64,000 nucleotides of DNA from Castanea sativa (GCF_040712315.1 NC_134021.1:22966501-23030500), one strand, 5' to 3'; positions 45,275 to 57,985 are shown, counted from the stretch's first letter. A program made the numbers and translations. The notes: generated by a model not told the origin, from the letters alone.

Positions 45275-46355
45275 CGTAACATCCCTCCTAAATAATTGTA
45301 GAACTTGGCCATCAATCCTTTGAGCATTTGTTGGTTAAGTAAAATTTTATACCATTTTTATGAGCAATGTAAAAAATATTTTAAAAAATCAATTATTTTT
45401 CCCTTCTTCAATAATAAGTTTTAAAAACTATTTTCTATAACAATACCTCTAGAAAATTAGTTAGCTTTTCTCATTTTTAATAATAATTTGATAATTACAA
45501 TAATGAAAATGAAGATTTGAATAATGATTCTTTACATAAATAAAAGCAATTAGAATGTTTTTGTAGGACAAAGGATATAGTTTAAACTTTGAATATTTTT
45601 TTAAAAAGTTTCAACTTATGACATTCATTTGCGATAATAGCTATTTATTATCAATCTAAGACACCAATCAATTTTTTGTATAAACAGGAATTGAACACCA
45701 TATTTTTTATTCAACTATTAGAAATTTTACAATTAAGCTAACTGAAACCCACAACTTTGATCCTTTGAATCCATGTACCTTATGTTAGTTGTATATTAAC
45801 ATTGGATCAAGATAATAGTGGGTATTATAGATATAATTCAGAATTATGACATGATAATATGTTCTTTTTTTATTTATATATTTAACAAATTGTGAATTTC
45901 AGTTAATTCAACTAGTAAAATCTTTTCCTAAAAAAAACTTATAAAATCTTTAATCCTAAAATAATGAGTCTGATGGATTTAATTAAGAATCAATAGTAGA
46001 GGTGGTGGGTGGGGGGGGGGGGGACATTGTCCCCTAGTTTTTTTTTTCTACCCCTTCCCTTATACTTTTTAATAAAAATTTAAAATTTTGTTTAAATGTT
46101 ACTATTTGCCCCCTCCTCATACTTCAAAAGAAATTGTAAAAAACTCATGAGTATTAAAAATTTTTTCTTCTAAAATTCACTTTTTTTTTACTATATATAA
46201 CTCAATAATTTTAGAAGTATTTATAGCATATATTAATAAAAAAAACATATACGTATTAATGAACATCTTTATATTTTTTTTTAAAAATTGTACTAACACT
46301 GATTTAAAGTATTATTGTCTCCTTTTTTTCCCTTCCAATTTATTCTTTTTTTGGG
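45275..46355. other. AT-rich intergenic DNA, nothing recognised
   Basis: Only homopolymer runs (G-run at about 46008-46022) and AT-rich sequence. Confidence 0.5.
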
Positions 46356-46691
46356 GGATAAATTACAAATTATACCCCTAAAGTTTGGGGATGTTTGGAT
46401 TTTATACTCTGAATATTCAGAATTTGGATTTTACCCACTATAGTTTGGGGGTGTGTGAATTTAATAACCTAACATTTCAAAATTTGAATTTTACCCCCCT
46501 AAATTTTATGGATGTTTGGATTTTACTTCTAAAGTTTTGGAGTATTTGGATTTTACACCCCAAAATTTCAAAATTTGAGAATATGAAATCCAAATACTCC
46601 CAAACTTTAAGGGGTAAATTCTAAAATTTAAAATTTTAGGGTGTAAAATCCAAATACTCCCAAACTATAGGGGTGTAATTTGCAATTTACC
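46356..46691. mobile_element. Fold-back MITE, 336 bp
   Basis: The left end GGATAAATTACAAATTATAC and right end GTAATTTGCAATTTACC are inverted copies. The interior repeats GTTTGGATTTTAC and AATCCAAATACTCCCAAAC as inverted phrases, several times. The element is a set of diverged internal repeats. No clear target duplication. Confidence 0.6.
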
Positions 46692-46989
46692 AAATTTTTT
46701 GCCATGTTTAACTCATTTATTTTAGATTTGTTAACATTGATAATTGAGGTTGGAAAGATTCAAGCCATGTATGTTTCCGTTGGAAATACTAAGAGGAGGT
46801 GTCAATTAAGCATATGTTCATAAAAATATATAACTAAGTAAATCTCTTTATTCCTTTGAGAAATCCGGAAAAAAAAAAAGTGTTAGTAAAAGTTATTTTT
46901 ATTTTCCAAAAACAAACTCCTTTTTTTTCTTCTTACATACTCTTTTGATTTTGTAGGTAGAGAACTTAAGGATATATATATAGAAGAAG

Positions 46990-47198
46990 AATCAGATTCA
47001 AGCATTACAGATGAGCCTCTCAAGTACCAGATACTTTTGCAGCCAGATTCAAGCATTACAGATGATTCAGATCCAGAAATCCAAACCATATACACATCTC
47101 AGCCTCTTATAGCCCCCAATAATTGGCCCCACACCAATTAAGGACATGCTGATAGATTTCTCCAAGAGAGGTCATCTGTAATGCTTGAATCTGATTTA
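46990..47198. repeat. Three copies of a 21-bp word, two direct and one inverted
   Basis: AGATTCAAGCATTACAGATG occurs at about 46996 and again at about 47045, and its reverse complement occurs at about 47172-47192. The outer copies share further flanking bases (AATCAG), making an inverted repeat of roughly 27 bp that encloses about 150 bp. Confidence 0.85.
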
Positions 47199-47221
47199 TA
47201 TTAGTTAAGAAAAAATGTTAA

Positions 47222-47662
47222 GGGTATGTTTAGTAACTATTTTTTCTCCTTATTTTCTATTTTTAAAAATAATTTTCTATTTTTAAAAATAATTTTCTAT
47301 TTTTGAAACTAAAAAACTTGTTCGGCAACTCAAAATGAACAAAAAACAAAAACTGTTCTCAAAACTCAATTTGTGAAGGAAACTGAAAACATGTAAAAAA
47401 CTGTTTTCAGTTTCTAGTTTTCAAAAGTCAAAGAAAACACGCATTTGATTTAATGAATTTGTATCATTTAATGAGTTAGCATTAGAGTTCAAATCCTAAT
47501 AATAACATATTTTAGTTTTTTTTTTTTCAAAAAACTATCTTTTTTAATTTTAACTAACCAAACATATTTTTGGTTTCAAAAATACAAGAAATTTTTTTTT
47601 CTTTATATTTCCCAAAACAAGTTTTTAAAATTAGAAAACAAAAACTATTACCAAACATAACC
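47222..47662. mobile_element. Tourist-like (PIF/Harbinger) MITE, 441 bp
   Basis: TIRs GGGTATGTTTAGTAAC and ATTACCAAACATAACC are flanked by TAA on both sides (47219-47221 and 47663-47665). The interior is A/T-rich with no coding. Ends and target site are typical of Tourist-like MITEs. Confidence 0.85.
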
Positions 47663-47703
47663 TAAGATTTTCATAATTATGGGTTAGAGTTAAAAATATG
47701 CAA

Positions 47704-47704
<1 letters not shown>

Positions 47705-47750
<46 letters not shown>
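47705..47750. repeat. AT microsatellite
   Basis: A continuous run of about 22 AT/TA dinucleotides. Confidence 0.95.
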
Positions 47751-47753
<3 letters not shown>

Positions 47754-48456
47754 TGAAACCTCTGAAACTTCCATTATTTTTCACGTCAGCATAATATTTA
47801 AATAAAATTATTTTTTTTAGTCCAAACTTAACAAGGAGTGAAACTCTATCTCTTTAACAAGTCCAACTTAAACTCAAACTCATCATTATCATATTTTTTT
47901 AAAGAAAATTAATTTTTGTTTAATCCAAATTTAACAAGAAATAAAACTCTATCTTTCTAACAAGTCCAACTTAAGCTCAAACTTAAACCGAAACCTTTGA
48001 CTTTTTGTTGACTTCTCCCAAACTTGCAACATCATTGTTATTTTTTAAAAACAAAATTATTTAAATTTTTTACACCTCATTATAATTTATTTTATTTTTT
48101 AATTTCTTCAATTAGATTGAAAAAAAAAAAAACTTAAAAATACAAACATAAATTGTATCAATCCAAAGTAGAGTTCTAAAGAACACAAAATTTCATCCAA
48201 AGAAAAAATACACCAACTAACCATGTATATATATATACATTCTCCACTTAAAAGGAGTCCAAGTAAAAATCAAATGCCTTAAAATTCTTGAACTCTACCT
48301 TAATATCATGTATATATCATACATTTTTTATTTTTATTTTTTGGAGGGGGATATATACAAACGGAGAATGTACATAATCATGTTTTTTACTAAAGTTGTA
48401 ATTAAAAACTGGATGCTACTTCGAAACCACTTTTTTGAAACCCTAAGATTGAAAGG
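47751..48456. other. AT-rich intergenic DNA, nothing recognised
   Basis: Contains two diverged copies of an 'AACTCTATCT...AACAAGTCCAACTTAA' phrase (about 47840 and 47945). No gene. Confidence 0.5.
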
Positions 48457-49223
48457 TGTGGGGGTAAAATGAATAAAATATGTATTTGGGCCTTGGGCCT
48501 GATTTGGTGGAGTAAGCCTGTCCAAGCAGAGCCTTGGAGACCTGCAAGCCAATTTATGTTACGAGAGTTGGAGGAGCTGTCCGAGGAGGAGTATCTCCTT
48601 GGATGGGTCAAGTAAAGGTCATAGGACATGCCAAGGTGTTTAAAGAGAGAATTTCGGAAGATCTGTTGGGTAAAGGCGTGATCCACACAATTATTGGAAG
48701 GAGGAACGTACGAGAAATATCAGAGGGGAAAAGGTTGCTACTACCGCATTAAAAACCTTGCACCTACCTTCCTGATCGTATTAATGGAGAAATGACCTCT
48801 GAACAGTAATGTTCAGCCTTCCAGCTAGTGTTTGAAGATTTCAAGAAGGTGCTGAATGGGACAAGTATTTAATGGGAAGATCTTTGTTACATGTGGAAGA
48901 AGAAAGGAAGAATAAGATGGATATAAGAGAACAAGAGAAGAAAAAAAAGAGGGGGAGGGGACTGAATATTTGGACGGTAATTGTAATATTGTTTTTAAAG
49001 AAGGAAAGGTAATACAAGTGGTCCTCGGCTTATGTCCGAGGATAGTTTCTTTGCTATTCTCATCTATTGAATACGCGGATAATGGAAATTTAGCCTGTTT
49101 TTTCTCTTTATCCAACATCCATAACCTAGGTTTCAAGCCCACACTCTACAAATTTTATTGTATAAGGCTCTTTGGGCCTGAATTCATCTAGTGACTGGAC
49201 CGGGTACAAATTGTGCACTTACA
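48457..49223 (+). repeat. Gypsy-B 5' LTR
   Basis: Starts TGTGGGGGTAAAATG and ends GTGCACTTACA. The same length as the 3' LTR. No open gene inside. Confidence 0.95.
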
Positions 49224-49224
49224 A

Positions 49225-49242
49225 TTGGCGCCGTCTGCGGGA
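49225..49242 (+). other. Gypsy-B primer-binding site
   Basis: TTGGCGCCGTCTGCGGGA begins two bases after the LTR end, the usual place for the tRNA primer site. The tRNA was not identified. Confidence 0.75.
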
Positions 49243-49267
49243 ACTTAGTGGAAGGAATTGGAACATC

Positions 49268-50537
49268 ATGGCAGGCTTAGATTCGCACCATGCAGAGTCT
49301 CAGGGGTCCTAGTGTGAAGATCATTTCGAACGTCTCGAGCGTCAGAGGATTCCAGAGGATAGTGTGCATACGGTGCACCCCGGTGCAAGCCATTCCTGTG
49401 GTGGAAGTAGAGCCACCCATGAGAATGATGCTAAGGCCATGCAGAAAGAGATTGACCACTTTAAGAAAAAATTATGCCGTGTGAGACGGAGGCAAGCATC
49501 ACCTCTTTCCGATCCTTCCTCTAGGGGCTCCCAAGGAAGCAGTTACAGTCCAAGGTCCAAGACTCCTCCTAGTGAAACCTTCTCGTACGAGAAGGATGAG
49601 CTTCCGGGTCGTAAGGCATAAAAAGTTTCCCTTCAGGGGCTTGGGAAACGACGCTATGAGTAGGGCGTTGCACCAGATCTCTAAGTCCCCTTTCTCACGT
49701 AGGATCGAGAAGGGAAAGCTTCCACGACGGTTCACCCAGCCCACTTTCACCATCTACAATGGCAGGACAGACCCAGTTGAGCATGTGAGTTATTTTAATC
49801 AGAGGATGGCGGTACATTCTCAGAACGAGACCTTGATATGCAAAGTCTTCCCCTCTAGCTTGGGACTTGTTGCTATGAGATGGTTTAATGGACTGAAGGC
49901 GAGTTCTGTTGATTCTTTCATAGAACTCACTAGGGCATTTGCATCTCGATTTATTACATGTAGCAGAGTTCCTCGGCCTTTGGACTCATTGTTGTCTATG
50001 GCCATGAGGGAGGGTGAGACCTTGAAGACGTATTCTGACAAATACTAGGAGATGTTTAATGAAATCAACGGCAATTTTGACAAAGTGGCGATTAACATTT
50101 TTAAGGTGGGCCTCCCAACTAATCACGATTTAAGGAAATCTCTGACCAAAAAGTCCGTATGGAGTGTACGTTGGCTCATGGATCGCATTGAAGAGTATAA
50201 AAAGGTTAAGGAAGATCAGCAACAAGGTAAGGGTAAGGCGAAGGTTATCCCTCAGGAGGGGAGGGATTTCAGGTCGGATAGGTACAATAACAATAGGTCG
50301 AGGAGAGATTACTCTGGGCAATCTGGTTCAGCCACTCCTCAAGTAGTTAACACCGTATTTCAAGAACCAGTGCACCAATTGCTGGAGAAAGTCCGCAAGG
50401 AACCCTACTTCAAGTGGCCTGGTAAGATGGCTGGGGACCCTACGAAGCGGAATCAAAACTTTGTTTGCCAATACCATCCGGATGTAGGCCATACTACCGA
50501 GAACTACCGACGCTTTGGAACCATTTGGAACAGCTAG
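49268..50537 (+). pseudogene. Gypsy-B gag
   Basis: From MAGLDSHHAESQGS (then an in-frame TAG) through a helix-rich N-terminus, a frameshift near 49600, and the retrotransposon-gag core FTIYNGRTDPVEHVSYFNQRM, AMRWFNGLKASSVDSF and REGETLKTYSDKY. A stop at 50047 interrupts it. The zinc-finger-like segment reads CQYHPDVGHTTENYRRF, where the last metal-binding Cys is Tyr. Structural protein of the element, no longer functional. Confidence 0.88.
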
Positions 50538-50829
50538 TCAGTGAAGGAAAGTTGAAGCAACATTTATATCAGCCCAATGGGCAAGGGAGCAATTCGGGTT
50601 CGGTTAACCAGAGGAATAATTCATCTCGGCCCTCTTTGGGAACGATTAATGTCATCCTCGCAGCTCCAAGCAAGACCGATTCCTGTCCTACTAGGGTGAT
50701 GTCCGTATCACATATTCTAGCCGAGGAGTCTAGTTCCAGGCCAAAAAGAATTAAAGGTGCTTCTCCGCCTATCTTGGGCTTCTCAGACGAAGATAAGTTG
50801 GGACCATCCAACCGCATGATGACGCCCTA

Positions 50830-51153
50830 GTGGTTACTTTAAATATAGGGAACTACGATGTAAAGAGGGTGATGGTTGATCAGGGTAGTGGTGCGGATAT
50901 TATGTACCCTAATTTGTTTAAGGGCCTTAATTTGAAGCTCGAAGATCTTACGGCTTACGATTCACCACTGATAAGTTTTGAAGGGAAGGCCGTCATACCA
51001 AAGGGACAAATTCGTTTACCGGTGCAGTCAGGTCCGGAACGGTTGACGTGGATTTCATTGTGGTTGACGCTTATTCCCCATATACGGCCATCATCGCAAG
51101 GCCCTGGTTGCATGCTTTGGGTGTCGTTTCCTCAACTCTACATGTTAAAGTAA
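50830..51153 (+). pseudogene. Gypsy-B protease
   Basis: VTLNIGNYDVKRVMVDQGSGADIMY is the aspartic-protease-like block of Tat elements, with DQGSGAD in place of the usual DQGSSAD. It is followed by the flap region (PLISFEGKAVIPKGQIRLPV) and then a frameshift. Confidence 0.8.
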
Positions 51154-51293
51154 AGTTCCCATCGTGAGGACAAATTGAGGAGATTCTTGGGAGTCAATCG
51201 GTAGCAAGGCAATGCATATCGGCTGCAATACTGTGTCAGGCTAAACCGGAATCCTTGGCCTCCACTGCGGAAAACTTATAACAATTAACGACT

Positions 51294-52400
51294 TTGGATG
51301 CGCCTAGTGCGGTGACAGTAGAGGAGGCAACGTGTGAAGAGTTAGAAAGATTTCTTATTAATAATGATCCTGAAAGGTTCTTCCAGGTCGGGGTACGACT
51401 ACCACATCGAGAGAAGATGGAATTGGTGATGTTTTTGAAAAACAATATTGATGTATTTGCATGGGATCCCTATGAGTCTCCGGGGGTTGATCCAAGCTTC
51501 ATTTGCCATCATTTGAACGTCAATCCTGCTATTATTCCCAGGAGGCAACCACCTCAGCGTTCTTCCAAAGAACATGCCGAGGTCGTCAAAGAGGAGGTGC
51601 TCAAGCTCAAAAGGGCTGGGGCTATTAAAGAAGTTTTCTACCCGGAATGGTTGGTGCATACTATTGTAGTAAAGAAGAAGAACGGGAAGTGGAAACTATG
51701 TGTGGATTTCACAGACCTGAACAAAGCCTGTCCCAAAGCCTCATTTTCAATGCCTCGCATCGATCAGCTGGTGGATGCTACGGTTGGGCATCCTCGGATG
51801 AGTTTTTTAGATGCCTTCCGAGGCTATCACCAAATACCTTTGGCGTTGGATGATCAGGAGAAGACCGCATTCATTACTCCCACGGGAAATTATCATTATA
51901 AAATGATGCCATTCGGTTTGAAAAATGCAGGAGTTACCTACCAAAGGATGATGACCAGGATGTTCGAGTTGCAACTTGGAAAGACTATTAAGGTATATGT
52001 GGATGATATGGTGATGAAAAGCAGGACGATACCTATGCATGTGAAAGATTTGGATGACACCTTCCAAACACTTAGGAAGTAAAAGTTGCGCCTTAATGTC
52101 TCTAAGTGCTCTTTTGGGGTGGGTTTTGGTAAGTTCCTAGGCTACATGGTGACTCATAGAGGAATAGAGGTAAATCCGACGTAGGTCAGGGCCATCCATG
52201 GCTTGCAACCACCTTGGAATCCAAAGGAAGTTCAAAGGTTGATTGGGATGACTGCTGCTCTCAGCAGGTTTATCTCTCGGTCCGCTGATAGGTACAGACC
52301 CTTTTTTCAGTTGCTGAATAAGTGGAAATGATTCGAATGGACTGAGGAGTGTGCTTCGGCTTTTCATTAACTTAAAGAGTATCTTTCTCGGCCACCCATC
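51294..52400 (+). pseudogene. Gypsy-B reverse transcriptase
   Basis: 262 codons are open: WLVHTIVVKKKNGKWKLCVDF, FRGYHQIPLALDDQEKTAFITP, MMPFGLKNAGVTYQRMM and the intact active site KVYVDDMVMKS. After a stop at 52081 the thumb/connection continues ([32 protein letters not shown]) with four more stops, at 52183, 52330 and nearby, all at codons likely to have been TGG, CAG or CGA. Confidence 0.9.
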
Positions 52401-53290
52401 ATGTCTCGGCCAGAGGTCGATGAATTCTTATTTGCATATATAGCTATAACTATCCATGCAGTCAGTTTGGTTTTAATACGGGACGACAGTGGAGTACAGA
52501 GACCAGTTTACTACGTTAGCAAATCTTTGAATGAAGTTGAGGTACGTTATCTACCTTTGGAGAAGGCGATTCTGGTCGTAGTGCATGCTACACGGAAGCT
52601 TCCTCATTACTTCCAATCCCACACCATTGTGGTTTTGACTCAACTTCCTCTCAAGTCGGTGTTGCGAAGTGCTGACTACTCAGGGAGGGTAGCCAAGTGG
52701 GGAACTATTCTGAGAGCTTTCGATATCAAATATATGCCTCGCACCTTCGTGAAGGGCCAGGTCCTTGCCGATTTGGTGGCAGAATTTGCCGAACCCTCAT
52801 TAGAAGAAACTGCAAAGGAGTTACACATGGATGAAAAATCAGTTGGCATAATCACATGTAAAGGACTTCCGGTCTGGAAAGTATATGTTGACGGCACGGC
52901 GAACCAAAGAGGGTCAGGTATCGGACTTGTTTTGGTATCCCCTGAAGAAATCACCTTTGAAAAATCGTTGAGATTGGCGTTCTCGACCACTAATAACGAG
53001 GCTGAGTACGAAGCTGTCTTAGTTGGTATGGGTATGGTCCAGAAAATGGGGAGAAAGTCAGTTCATATGTCCTCGGATTCCCAGTTAGTTGTGGGCTAGG
53101 TGATGGGGACCATAGAGGCAAGAGATCTAAGAATGCAAGAATACCTGACCAAGGTCAAATGTTTACAATCCAAGTTTGATTCTTTTATCCTGACGCATGT
53201 TTCTAGAAGTGGAAACACACATGCAGATTCATTGGCCACTATGGCAACATCCTCGGCTCACGGTTTGCCTAGGATTATCCTCATCGAAGA
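52401..53290 (+). pseudogene. Gypsy-B RNase H and second RNase H
   Basis: The classical RNase H-side region reads RPVYYVSKSLNEVEVRYLPLEK, AKWGTILRAFDIKYMPR and VKGQVLADLVAEF. A second RNase H follows (VYVDGTANQRGSGIG, TTNNEAEYEAVLVGM, SSDSQLVVG, then a stop at 53098, HADSLATMATSS). The doublet defines the Tat lineage, as in Gypsy-A. Confidence 0.88.
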
Positions 53291-54593
53291 CTTGCTGAAA
53301 CCTGCTTTAACCACTACAAATGCCATCCGTATTCATCAGGTAAGGCTCGGGCCTAGCTGGATGGACCCCGTAGTTTCTTTTCTAAAAGGTGATATTTTGC
53401 CCGAAGAGAAGTCTGAAGCAGATAAGATTCGTCGAAAGGCACCTCGATTCTGGTTGTCCGAGGATCAAAATCTGTATAAACGCTCCTTTTCTGGACCATA
53501 CCTGCTGTGTGTACACCTTGAAGCGAAGGAGGCACTTTTGGAAGAATTGCACGAGGGGATTTGTAGAAGTCATACTAGAGGGAGATCCTTAGCCCATAGA
53601 GCTTTGACCAAGGGATATTAGTGGCCCAATATGCAGAGAGAGGCTCAAGACTACGCGAGAAAATGTGACCAATGCCAGAGATTTGCTCCCAACATCCATC
53701 AGGCTGGTGGTGTCCTTAATCCTTTGTCTAGTCCCCGGCCATTCGCTTAATGGGGATTGGACATAGTTGACCTTTCCTGAGGGCTGTGGGAAATAAAAGG
53801 TGGCTACTCGTGGGAACTGATTACTTCACCAAGTGGGTTGAAGCTGAGCTTTTGTCAAATATTAGGGATGTGACGCCAAGAAGTTTGTCTGGAAGAATAT
53901 TATCACTAGATTTGGGATACCTCACACACTTATTTCAGATAATGGTGTGCAGTTTGATAGTAAAGCTTTTAGAAAGTATTGTAGTGACTTGGGCATCACA
54001 AATAGATACTCCATTCCAGCTTATCCTCAGGGAAATGGGCAGGCCGAGGCCGTTAACAAAGTAATAGTCAGTGGACTCAAGAAGAGACTGGATGACGCAA
54101 AGGGTAGATGGGTAGAAGAGTTACTACACGTTTTGTGGACATATCAGACTACACTGCTAAGATCCACAGGAGAAACACCCTTCTCCATGACTTACGGGGC
54201 CGAGGTAGTGATACCTTTGGAATCTGGGTTTCCGACATTAAGGACGAGCTCTTCCAGCCCAGATGATAACGATGGTTTGCTAAAGAAAAGCCTGGATCTA
54301 GTTGAGGAACGACGAGAGGCCGCCATGATTCAACTGGCTTATTATCAGCAGAAGTTCAAATGAGGATATGATGCTCATGTGAAACTAAGGCCACTTGCGC
54401 CTAGAGATTTGGTCTTGAGGAAAGCATGGGTACTTCCAAGAATCCAGCGTGGGGAAAGTTATCACCTACCTGGGAAGGATCGTACCGAATCACTTCTGTA
54501 GCGGGAATAGGGTCGTATCGCTTAGCTGATCTAGATGAAAAAATTGTACAACGCCCTTGGAATGTAAATAACCTACGAAGGTATTACTATTAA
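53291..54593 (+). pseudogene. Gypsy-B integrase
   Basis: The HHCC zinc finger (HEGICRSH, CDQCQ) is followed by the catalytic core: GLDIVDL, FTKWVEAELL, LISDNGVQFDSKAF and GNGQAEAVNK supply the D-D-E residues. The C-terminal part reads WEGSYRITSVAGIGSYRLADLD and ends at 54591-54593. It is broken by stops (53620, 53750, 53778, 54361) and frameshifts around 53800-53940. Confidence 0.88.
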
Positions 54594-54636
54594 TGAAAGA
54601 CACTTTTGTCATTTTTGTTCAATTATCATTATGTTG

Positions 54637-55460
54637 CATTTCGATCTATTTATTATAAATATCAAATAGAAACTTGGTCATGTATGGTCTTTGGACCACG
54701 TACCTCGTGGAAATTGATATCTTATTGAATGTTAAAAAGAACCTTAGTTACGTCGGGTCCTCGGACATTCTACTTTGGGAAAATTAACATTTCGATCTAT
54801 TTATTATAAGTACCAAACAGAAACTTGGTCATGTATGGTCCTCGGACCATGTACCTCGTGGAAATTGATATCTTATTGAATGTTAAACAGAACCTTAGTT
54901 ACGTTGGGTCCTCGGACCTTCTACTTTGGGGAAATTAACATTTCGATCTATTTATTATAAGTACCAAACAGAAACTTGGTCATGTATGGTCCTCGGACCA
55001 CGTACCTCGTGGAAATTGATATCTTATTGAATGTTAAACAGAACCTTAGTTATGTCGGGTCCTCGGACCTTCTACTTTGGGGAAATTAACATTTCGATCT
55101 ATTTATTATAAGTACCAAACAGAAATTTGGTCATGTATGGTCCTCGGACCACGTATCTCATGGAAATTGATATCTTATTGAATGTTAAACAAGAACCTTA
55201 GTTACGTTGGGTCCTCGGACCTTCTACTTTGGGAAAATTAACATTTCGATCTATTTATTATAAATATCAAATAGAAACTTGGCCATGTATGGTCCTCGGA
55301 CCACGTACCTCGTGGAAATTGATATCCTATTGAATGTTAAACAGAACCTTAGTTACGTCAGGTCCTCGGACCTTCTATTTTGGGGAAATTAACATTTCGA
55401 TCCATTACTCTAAGCATCAAACAGAAACCATGCCTTGTGGTTACATGCCTCATGGAAATT
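54637..55460. repeat. 151-bp tandem repeat array in Gypsy-B
   Basis: Copies start with CATTTCGATC at 54637, 54788, 54939, 55090, 55242 and 55393, giving five full 151-152-bp units and a partial one. Each unit carries two GGTCCTCGGACC hairpin-like words. Copies differ by a few per cent. It lies just after the integrase stop. Confidence 0.95.
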
Positions 55461-55896
55461 GACGTATTGATAAACCATGGTAAGTTTGACGGTTTACTTT
55501 ATGCCCCAAACTAAATACCAAGTTAAGCCTTAGACTGTGTGTTGTTGTACTTCATATATTACAGTTTCGATGCATAATTTATCTGCTGATAATTGAGATT
55601 GATAAAGTGAATGTACTTTTATGTAAGGTTACTGATGATTGAGGTATTGTAAAGGCTTCACTGTGCATTGGAATATTGAGTTAGTTGTTCCATACATGTA
55701 ATTTACATTAAGGTAAAGCGAATTAGTATTTTTCTATTAGAGATTGGAAATTAGTTAAAGAGCAACCTTTCAAGTTTTTCATTAATTCTGTCAAGGGATA
55801 CATTGGAAATAAAACTCTGAAATAAAAAGGTTAAGGTAAAAGCCCTAATACAAAAAATTATTACATAAAGAAAAGGGGTCCTAACTGGCCTATGCC

Positions 55897-56737
55897 TTAA
55901 GTCTTGGTGGGGAGGTCCTGCTTGGACTTGCTGGCAGCCTCTTTGGTTTTGTCCTCCTCCTTTGTCTGTTTAAGCTCCACTTCGAAAGAGGTTTGGACTG
56001 GTTTCCCTTTATCCTTTGCCACTGGTGTAGGAACATTTGGCTCGGCATCCTTGCTTGGATGCTTCTCGGCTTCATCACCTTGTTCCTTCTCTTTGTCGGA
56101 ACCAGCAGGTTCCTTAGGAGTTGGAATGGGTTCTTGAATGGTGGATGGCTGTGCTGAAGGCACTGTCTCGGGGGTAGGAGTGACAGGAGGAAGCTCTTCG
56201 AACACTTGGATGTCCCGGGGAATCCAAATGTTATCAGGTTTCCTTAATTCAGAAGTCATGGGGATCCCTGCCACGTTCAGGGCTTCTGCCCACACTTGTT
56301 GGCAATACTCTCTACATAACTCGGCCAACTCTTCTGTCAGTCAATCTTCTGTCGCCTCGACCCTTTCATTGTAAGCAGCCTTCTTGGCAGCCTCCATGGT
56401 TTCCTTGAGGGTACGAGCATCTTCCTTCGCTTGAGCAAGCTTCTTATTTAAGTCAGAGTTTTCTTGTTGAGCTTTGGACAAGTCCTCTTCCTTTTGGTGC
56501 AAGAGTTTACGTTGCCCCTCCACCTGGGTTCTGGTAGTTTTAAGGCTAGCCTCGGCACCGTTCCTCTCCCTTTTTTCATCTGCCAACTTTTTGGTCAGAT
56601 CCTCATTCTTCGCCAGGGCTTGGCCTAAGGCCTTCTCAGTCTCAACTCTGATTTGGAGTTCAGCTATAGCCTTTTTTTTTTCGAGAGTCTTTCTCCCATT
56701 TTTCTACAGCACAGACTTCTTGAATGGTCTACATTGA
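55897..56737 (-). pseudogene. Antisense gene of Gypsy-B, coiled-coil and C-terminal part
   Basis: Minus strand: a heptad-rich coiled coil (AELQIRVETEKALGQAL, LHQKEEDLSKAQQENSDL, AKEDARTLKETMEAAKKA) runs through one in-frame TGA at about 56338. The tail follows: LCREYCQQVWAEALNVAGIP, then a Pro/Lys/Glu-rich disordered end to 55897. Both halves are in the same frame, so only one nonsense change separates them. A frameshift may exist near the poly-A at 56671-56680. This is the 3' part of the gene starting near 58.5 kb. Confidence 0.65.
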
Positions 56738-57125
56738 AATATTGAACAAATGCATTATTGTTAAAGCAAATTCAAAATGCGTATGAACGACTTTACGCTA
56801 AAGGGTAATGAAAGCAATAAGATGGAGGTGATTGGAGGACACTCACCAAAGCCAAGTCCCTTTTGAGGGAGAGAAAGAGATGTGGTTGCGTCATCTTATC
56901 TAGAGCCTCCATGTCCTTCAGTAGGAGAAGAGGTTGCTCCAGAGCGTCAGCCAGGTGATGAGCATGTCCTTGCTGGAACGCCCTGATACTGGACTAGCAA
57001 GAAATGGGGGCGCCATCCAGTTTCAGCGTAGGAGACCAATTGGCCTATGTACGGCGTACCTCGGCCAGGTCACGGCTTTCGCCACTCTCTACTGAAGAGG
57101 CACGTGTTTTACCTCTGCCTACTTT

Positions 57126-57878
57126 CTATTGTTGTTGTTGTTGTTGCTGTTGCTTAGGATTCTTCTGCCCTTCCATCTCTGCCTCCTCGGCTTCATTCTT
57201 CCTCTTCTTCTTTGGGTCCGGGGCTTGAATCTTAGGATCAGTGGGAGGAGGGGATGGTGGCAGTATGGGAGGGGGTTGCGATCCAACCACGCCCTTTTTA
57301 GAAGCTTGTGTGCCCTTCCTGGTCATCAGCTTTCTACGGGTAGACATGTCGTCTTCCTCAAAACTAATGTCGGGTTGTGCTATTACCAAACCCTTTATGC
57401 CAGAAGTTTCCCCAGGCACGTGTTCTTCATCCGAGAGGATGATGAGGTGATCCTCTTGAGGTCTTTCAGCTTCTTCAAGGTGAAACTGATCAATTTCCTC
57501 TTCGAGCGATTGTTGCGAAGATGTTGGTTCTTCTCGGATGGCTGTCGTCTGAGAATGCACCGAGAGAGGAACTGCTGCGATGGGGTGTGAGTACAAGATG
57601 ATGGAGGGGTCTTCCGGAAGTTCGTGGGCAGAAAGAAAGCCCTGTCTTGAAATATCTATCCTTTTACGTCTCTGGTCACTTGTGGTGATCGCGTTGCCAA
57701 TCTCTTGGAAGTCATCTGATAAAGGATCGTATCCTAATATCAGATGGGCTGCCCTCACTTGCAGGTCTTTGCTTACGAACACTTCGGATCGAAGAACACG
57801 ATTGAAGTCCGCGACATTGCAAAGACTTAGACGAGGCCGTACGTGTTGTTTGTATACAAAAAACATCCGAAGAGACAA
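57126..57878 (-). pseudogene. Antisense gene of Gypsy-B, middle exon
   Basis: A 250-codon open frame reads RPRLSLCNVADFNRVLRSE, then a Ser/Pro/Glu-rich linker (LEEEIDQFHLEEAERPQED), a basic block (TRRKLMTRKGTQASKKG), a Pro run (PPPILPPSPPP) and poly-Gln (CAA repeats at 57129-57152). It looks like an exon following the N-terminal domain; exact splice sites are not fixed. No catalytic motif seen. Confidence 0.6.
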
Positions 57879-57985
57879 GTATGGTTAGGTCAACAATGAA
57901 TGCCAACTAAAAATGTAATAACAAACAATGTAACCAGAAATGGTGAAGTTAATAGGACTAAGTCACAGGTTAAGGAATCTAACTC

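Noticed and set aside
50052..53099. Gypsy-B as an active autonomous element
   Set aside because: Stops and frameshifts in gag, RT, RNase H and integrase exclude this despite intact LTRs and YVDD.
54637..55460. CRISPR-like array
   Set aside because: The 151-bp units are directly adjacent with no unique spacers, and the DNA is a plant retrotransposon.
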